The position numbers and the translations under genes were made by a program. Below the pieces are notes generated by a model. It had not been told where the DNA came from. It searched no databases and worked only from the letters and a program-made list of their open reading frames with translations. From assembly GCA_937967775.1 (NCBI GenBank), contig CALCJH010000279.1, positions 1-7,321 of the forward strand: a stretch of DNA of 7,321 bases. The letters run 5' to 3'. This DNA comes from an uncultured bacterium (GTDB lineage: Bacteria; Armatimonadota; UBA5829; DSUL01). Of the stretch, positions 5,178-7,321 are shown piece by piece (positions within the stretch are counted from its first letter, which is position 1; every line of letters begins with the position of its first letter).

Positions 5178-6788
5178 CTACTGGCGCACCAGCTCGAACC
5201 AGTCTATGTTGACCAGACCCTGGTCGAAGATCAGCCTCAAGGTGTGCTGCCCCGCCGGGATGTAGACGCTTGCACCCAGGGCCGACTCGTGGTAGGTGTT
5301 CCAGTTGTCGTCGGGGTCGTCAAGATACATCGTCCACTTCGTGACCCCGTCCACCTCCAGGCGCACTTTGCTGCTGCCGGACGTGCCGCGGGAGAAGCGG
5401 AACTTCAGGCGATAGTTGTAGCCGCCGAACAGGCTCTCATATGCAAGCCATTCGCCCGGCGCTGTCCAACCTACGGCCACTGTGGTATAGTTCGGATCCA
5501 CCCCGATATCCACGTCCTCCCAGCGATAGAAGTTTCCGGAGTTTCCGGCGGTCGTGTCGTAGTAGTCCACGTTGGCCAGGGCATTCTTGACGCCGCGGCC
5601 GCCTTGGGTGTCGCTGTTGCGGTAATGCTCGGCCTGGATCCGGATGTTCCCGCCCGGGTTGCCGGGGGTCAGATAAGTGTTGTAGGTGACCCACCAGAAG
5701 TCGTTCCGCGCGATATTCAGCAGATTGTTGTCCGTCCGGCACAGGGCATTCTGATACTGGTCACATCCTTGATTGCACTGCCACTGCCAGACGTACCAGC
5801 ATAGCGCCGAAATCTTAATGTCGTTGGCCCTGTTCCAGTCATCCACCGCCTGGAACGCCTCTTTGATCCAGTTGGGCCGGTAGCTCTGCTCCGAATAAAG
5901 CATGTTTTCGGCCCATTGCCCGAAATACCACTGAGTGTTTGTCTCCGTGATGTAGACGGGTTTGGACGCTCCGAAGATGGAATAGATGCGCCTCATGTAA
6001 GGGACGAAGCCTTTGAAGTCGCACTCATCGCCGTATCGCGGATCCTCCGCGCTGGTGTTCGTGATTGTACTGGCTCCGCTGTAGGCGTGAAGCGGGAAAC
6101 AATCTATCTGGGGTTTGCCGGACGCGTCCTTCTTGACGCTGGCGACGACATTGTCCCAGAAGTTGAGATTGGCACTCCCCGGCCAGCCTCCGGGGGCGTA
6201 GATGCCCACCTTGAGGTTGGGCCGGACACTTTTTACAAGCGGGTAGACCGAGTTCGGGTCGCTGGGATCGCTCGTGTTGAAGACCTTGGCATACCAACCG
6301 GAGGTGAACCCGTAGCCGTCGAGCAGCTCGTTGCCGATAATCATCGCCTCCAAGAGGTCGCCTACCCGAGAGGCGATCATCTTGCAGTCGTGGGCGAAGT
6401 AGTATTTCTCCACCCAGTTCTCCTCGGGCGGAATGGTGGACAACCAGGTATAGTCCACCCGCAAGATAATGCGGATGTTGTTGTTGCGCATGGCCTGGAA
6501 GTTGGCCCGCACTTCCGCCCACTTGGCTTCGCTCCAGGTCCGGGCGTCCTGCGTATACATCATCTCCAGGGTCCACATGGGCCTTCCGTTCTGGATCTGA
6601 AGCGACCCTGACGAAGCGGACGGGGACCAGAAGTGGACGCCGTAGATCGGATAACTGCCCTGAGCCAGGACGGACGCTGTCCCGGTCAGCAGCACAACAG
6701 CCGCAAGAACGAGGACGACCAAGTGCCTGTGCACAAAGCGCAGCCGCCGGGCACCACGACGGATGCTTCCCCACGCGTTGAGGTACAT
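5178..6788 (-). CDS. Exported TIM-barrel (clan GH-A-like) glycoside hydrolase with C-terminal CBM6
   Basis: The 536-residue product has a signal peptide with a long basic n-region (residues 1-22), a hydrophobic core (23-38) and a likely cut near Ala42. Residues 45 to about 375 look like a (beta/alpha)8 barrel: IRIILRVDYTW (105-115), AMIIGNELLDG (148-158) with Glu154 in the G-N-E position of the acid/base, a DCFPLHAY segment (229-236), KPVYITETNTQW (276-287) with Glu282 in the nucleophile position, and a Trp-rich last strand LCWYVWQWQC (329-338). Two Glu residues on strands 4 and 7 are the clan GH-A arrangement; I cannot assign the family. A linker with PGNPGG (375-380) leads to a CBM6 module (382-536: IRIQAEHY, GWTAPGEWLAY, VRLEVDGVTKW, GQHTLRLIF, NIDWFELV), which binds beta-glucan, xylan or agarose chains. 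It should therefore act outside the cell on a polysaccharide. It converges with the upstream plus-strand genes and follows another CBM6 gene. Confidence 0.85.
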   Translation of the reverse strand: MYLNAWGSIRRGARRLRFVHRHLVVLVLAAVVLLTGTASVLAQGSYPIYGVHFWSPSASSGSLQIQNGRPMWTLEMMYTQDARTWSEAKWAEVRANFQAMRNNNIRIILRVDYTWLSTIPPEENWVEKYYFAHDCKMIASRVGDLLEAMIIGNELLDGYGFTSGWYAKVFNTSDPSDPNSVYPLVKSVRPNLKVGIYAPGGWPGSANLNFWDNVVASVKKDASGKPQIDCFPLHAYSGASTITNTSAEDPRYGDECDFKGFVPYMRRIYSIFGASKPVYITETNTQWYFGQWAENMLYSEQSYRPNWIKEAFQAVDDWNRANDIKISALCWYVWQWQCNQGCDQYQNALCRTDNNLLNIARNDFWWVTYNTYLTPGNPGGNIRIQAEHYRNSDTQGGRGVKNALANVDYYDTTAGNSGNFYRWEDVDIGVDPNYTTVAVGWTAPGEWLAYESLFGGYNYRLKFRFSRGTSGSSKVRLEVDGVTKWTMYLDDPDDNWNTYHESALGASVYIPAGQHTLRLIFDQGLVNIDWFELVRQ

Positions 6789-6994
6789 ACTTCGTGTATC
6801 CTCCTTGATCTCTCAGGCGTGACGGTCCAGGAGATGTTGAACGTGGCGGGAGGAATGCTCCCAACGATCCTGGCCGCCCCTGGCAAGACAGTATTCGCGG
6901 AGAGGCAGCCGGATTCCTTCGGTCCGAGGACGCTCAAAGATGACCGATCCGGACCTTCCCGGCGAAATGGCAGACCACACTCAGCTAGACGGAC
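6789..6994 (-). promoter_or_regulatory. Leader and presumed promoter region of the hydrolase gene
   Basis: A terminator for the preceding gene lies just upstream (6995-7027), so a promoter for the hydrolase is expected in these 206 bases. I find no clear -35/-10 pair. A small hairpin, GGGAG (6848-6852) with CTCCC (6858-6862), is visible, and GGTCCG recurs (plus strand 6921-6926; minus strand within 6943-6955) near imperfect palindromes, which might be operator halves. These are weak. Confidence 0.3.
6800..6804 (-). promoter_or_regulatory. Ribosome binding site of the glycoside hydrolase gene
   Basis: GGAGG on the minus strand, 11 bases before ATG 6788. The spacing is slightly long, but no other start in frame has a better site and the signal peptide begins properly here. 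Confidence 0.65.
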
Positions 6995-7027
6995 AAAAGC
7001 GGGCCGGCCTTCTAGGAGGCCGGCCCG
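6995..7027 (-). terminator. Intrinsic terminator after the right-edge CBM6 gene
   Basis: Read on the minus strand, CGGGCCGGCCT (7027-7017) pairs perfectly over 11 bp with AGGCCGGCCCG (7010-7000) around the loop CCTAGA, followed by GC and TTTT (6998-6995). It lies 61 bases past the stop at 7089-7091 and would separate that gene from the hydrolase gene. Its 5' arm is also complementary to bases around the stop codon (see 7019-7103). Confidence 0.88.
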
Positions 7028-7103
7028 ATGTGCCTTCAGTGGCGCAAAACCCCACCGCGACCGGTCCCTTACACTGGCCTGTTTCTTCTTACATCGGGCC
7101 AGC
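7019..7103 (-). promoter_or_regulatory. 13-bp helix competing with the terminator (possible antiterminator)
   Basis: On the minus strand GCTGGCCCGATGT (7103-7091), which includes the last sense codons and the first base of the TAA stop, pairs along its whole length with ACATCGGGCCGGC (7031-7019): 12 Watson-Crick pairs and one G-U. The second arm takes up 9 of the 11 bases of the terminator's 5' arm, so the two structures exclude each other. A ribosome at the stop codon would cover the first arm. The complementarity is seen; the regulatory role is inferred. Confidence 0.4.
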
Positions 7104-7321
7104 GGGTGGTGCAGGAACCAGGCTGAACTCCGTAATGGATACTCCACCGTCCAAAAACACCAAGCGCAACACATGAGCCCCCGCTTCAATGAACTGGGCT
7201 TGCAAACCTCCCACTGTATGAAAGGTAGCGCCGTTGTCGTCCGGATCGTCAAACTCAATCTGGAAGAGCCGAAGTCCATCAACATCTAAGGCGACACGAC
7301 TCTTTCCCGCGCCCTGTTTTG
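7089..7321 (-). CDS. CBM6-like C-terminal module of a second secreted carbohydrate-active protein (5' part beyond window)
   Basis: The minus strand is open from the window edge to a TAA at 7089-7091, giving 77 complete codons: it begins KQGAGKSRVALDVDGLRLFQ and ends ITEFSLVPAPPAGPM. It aligns without difficulty to the last 65 residues of the hydrolase CBM6: SRVALDVDGL against SKVRLEVDGV, an identical DDPDDN, T-F-H against T-Y-H, EAGAHVLRLVFLDG against PAGQHTLRLIFDQG, and VSITEFSLV against VNIDWFELV. It is therefore very likely the C-terminal CBM6-like domain of another secreted, carbohydrate-targeted protein, perhaps a hydrolase; the catalytic part is outside the window. It has a Pro-rich tail of nine residues the other lacks. 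By hand count about 55% of its codons end in G or C, compared with nearly 90% in the matching part of the hydrolase, so codon use is unlike its neighbour. The frame lacks a start inside the window. Confidence 0.85.
   Translation of the reverse strand, partial: KQGAGKSRVALDVDGLRLFQIEFDDPDDNGATFHTVGGLQAQFIEAGAHVLRLVFLDGGVSITEFSLVPAPPAGPM

Noticed and set aside
5916..6611. Plus-strand open frame of 231 codons opposite the glycoside hydrolase
   Set aside because: Antisense to the TIM-barrel gene with its signal peptide and catalytic motifs; no domain or ribosome binding site supports it.
6633..7289. Overlapping long open frames on both strands across the right intergenic region
   Set aside because: They read through a strong terminator hairpin and are out of frame with both CBM6 modules, whose mutual homology fixes the real frames.

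Overview
The window is GC-rich bacterial chromosome carrying four clearly readable secreted or cell-surface genes, the end of a fifth at the right edge, and the start of a cytoplasmic nitroreductase-family gene at the left edge. The best taxonomic clue is the pseudopilin at 891-1706. Its N-terminus (GGFTLIELLVVIAIIAILAG, then ILFPVF..AR..AQ.T.CLSN.KQ) together with a C-terminal H-x9-DG motif is the form typical of Armatimonadota; planctomycete relatives usually read LLLPAVQ.AREAAR. This assignment is inference from one gene. There is no rRNA, tRNA, CRISPR array, transposase or phage gene.

Layout from the left: (1) 1-408, minus strand, N-terminal 136 residues of a nitroreductase-family flavoprotein that runs off the edge. 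(2) 409-890, a divergent intergenic region with a concentration of inverted repeats: an 11-bp perfect pair at 531-541/613-623, a 9-bp stem at 631-639/674-682 enclosing a GAAA-tetraloop hairpin, and an 8-bp pair at 825-832/870-877 that abuts the pseudopilin ribosome binding site. (3) 891-5033, plus strand: an H-x9-DG pseudopilin, a 555-residue exported protein resembling PstS-type phosphate-binding proteins but without any transporter genes, and, 28 bp later, a 462-residue exported protein with a beta-rich N-terminal region and two probable OB-fold-like C-terminal repeats. (4) A strong intrinsic terminator at 5099-5134 closes this block. (5) 5178-6788, minus strand: an exported TIM-barrel glycoside hydrolase with a C-terminal CBM6 module. 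(6) 7089-7321, minus strand: the C-terminus of another protein with a CBM6-like module recognisably homologous to that of the hydrolase. Its own terminator (6995-7027) lies between the two genes and can be competed by a second, 13-bp helix that includes the stop codon.

Functionally, the plus-strand block looks like an envelope or secretion-associated set: a type II secretion/type IV pilus-like pseudopilin followed by two exported proteins. The substrate is not evident. The minus-strand pair is a polysaccharide-degradation unit of two consecutive CBM6-type proteins. The most interesting points are the pseudopilin, orphan PstS-like and OB-like gene set, the structured intergenic region at 531-682, and the possible terminator/antiterminator switch between the two CBM6 genes. 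Two real genes (left and right edges) are truncated by the window and are easy to miss because they lack a start or stop inside it.
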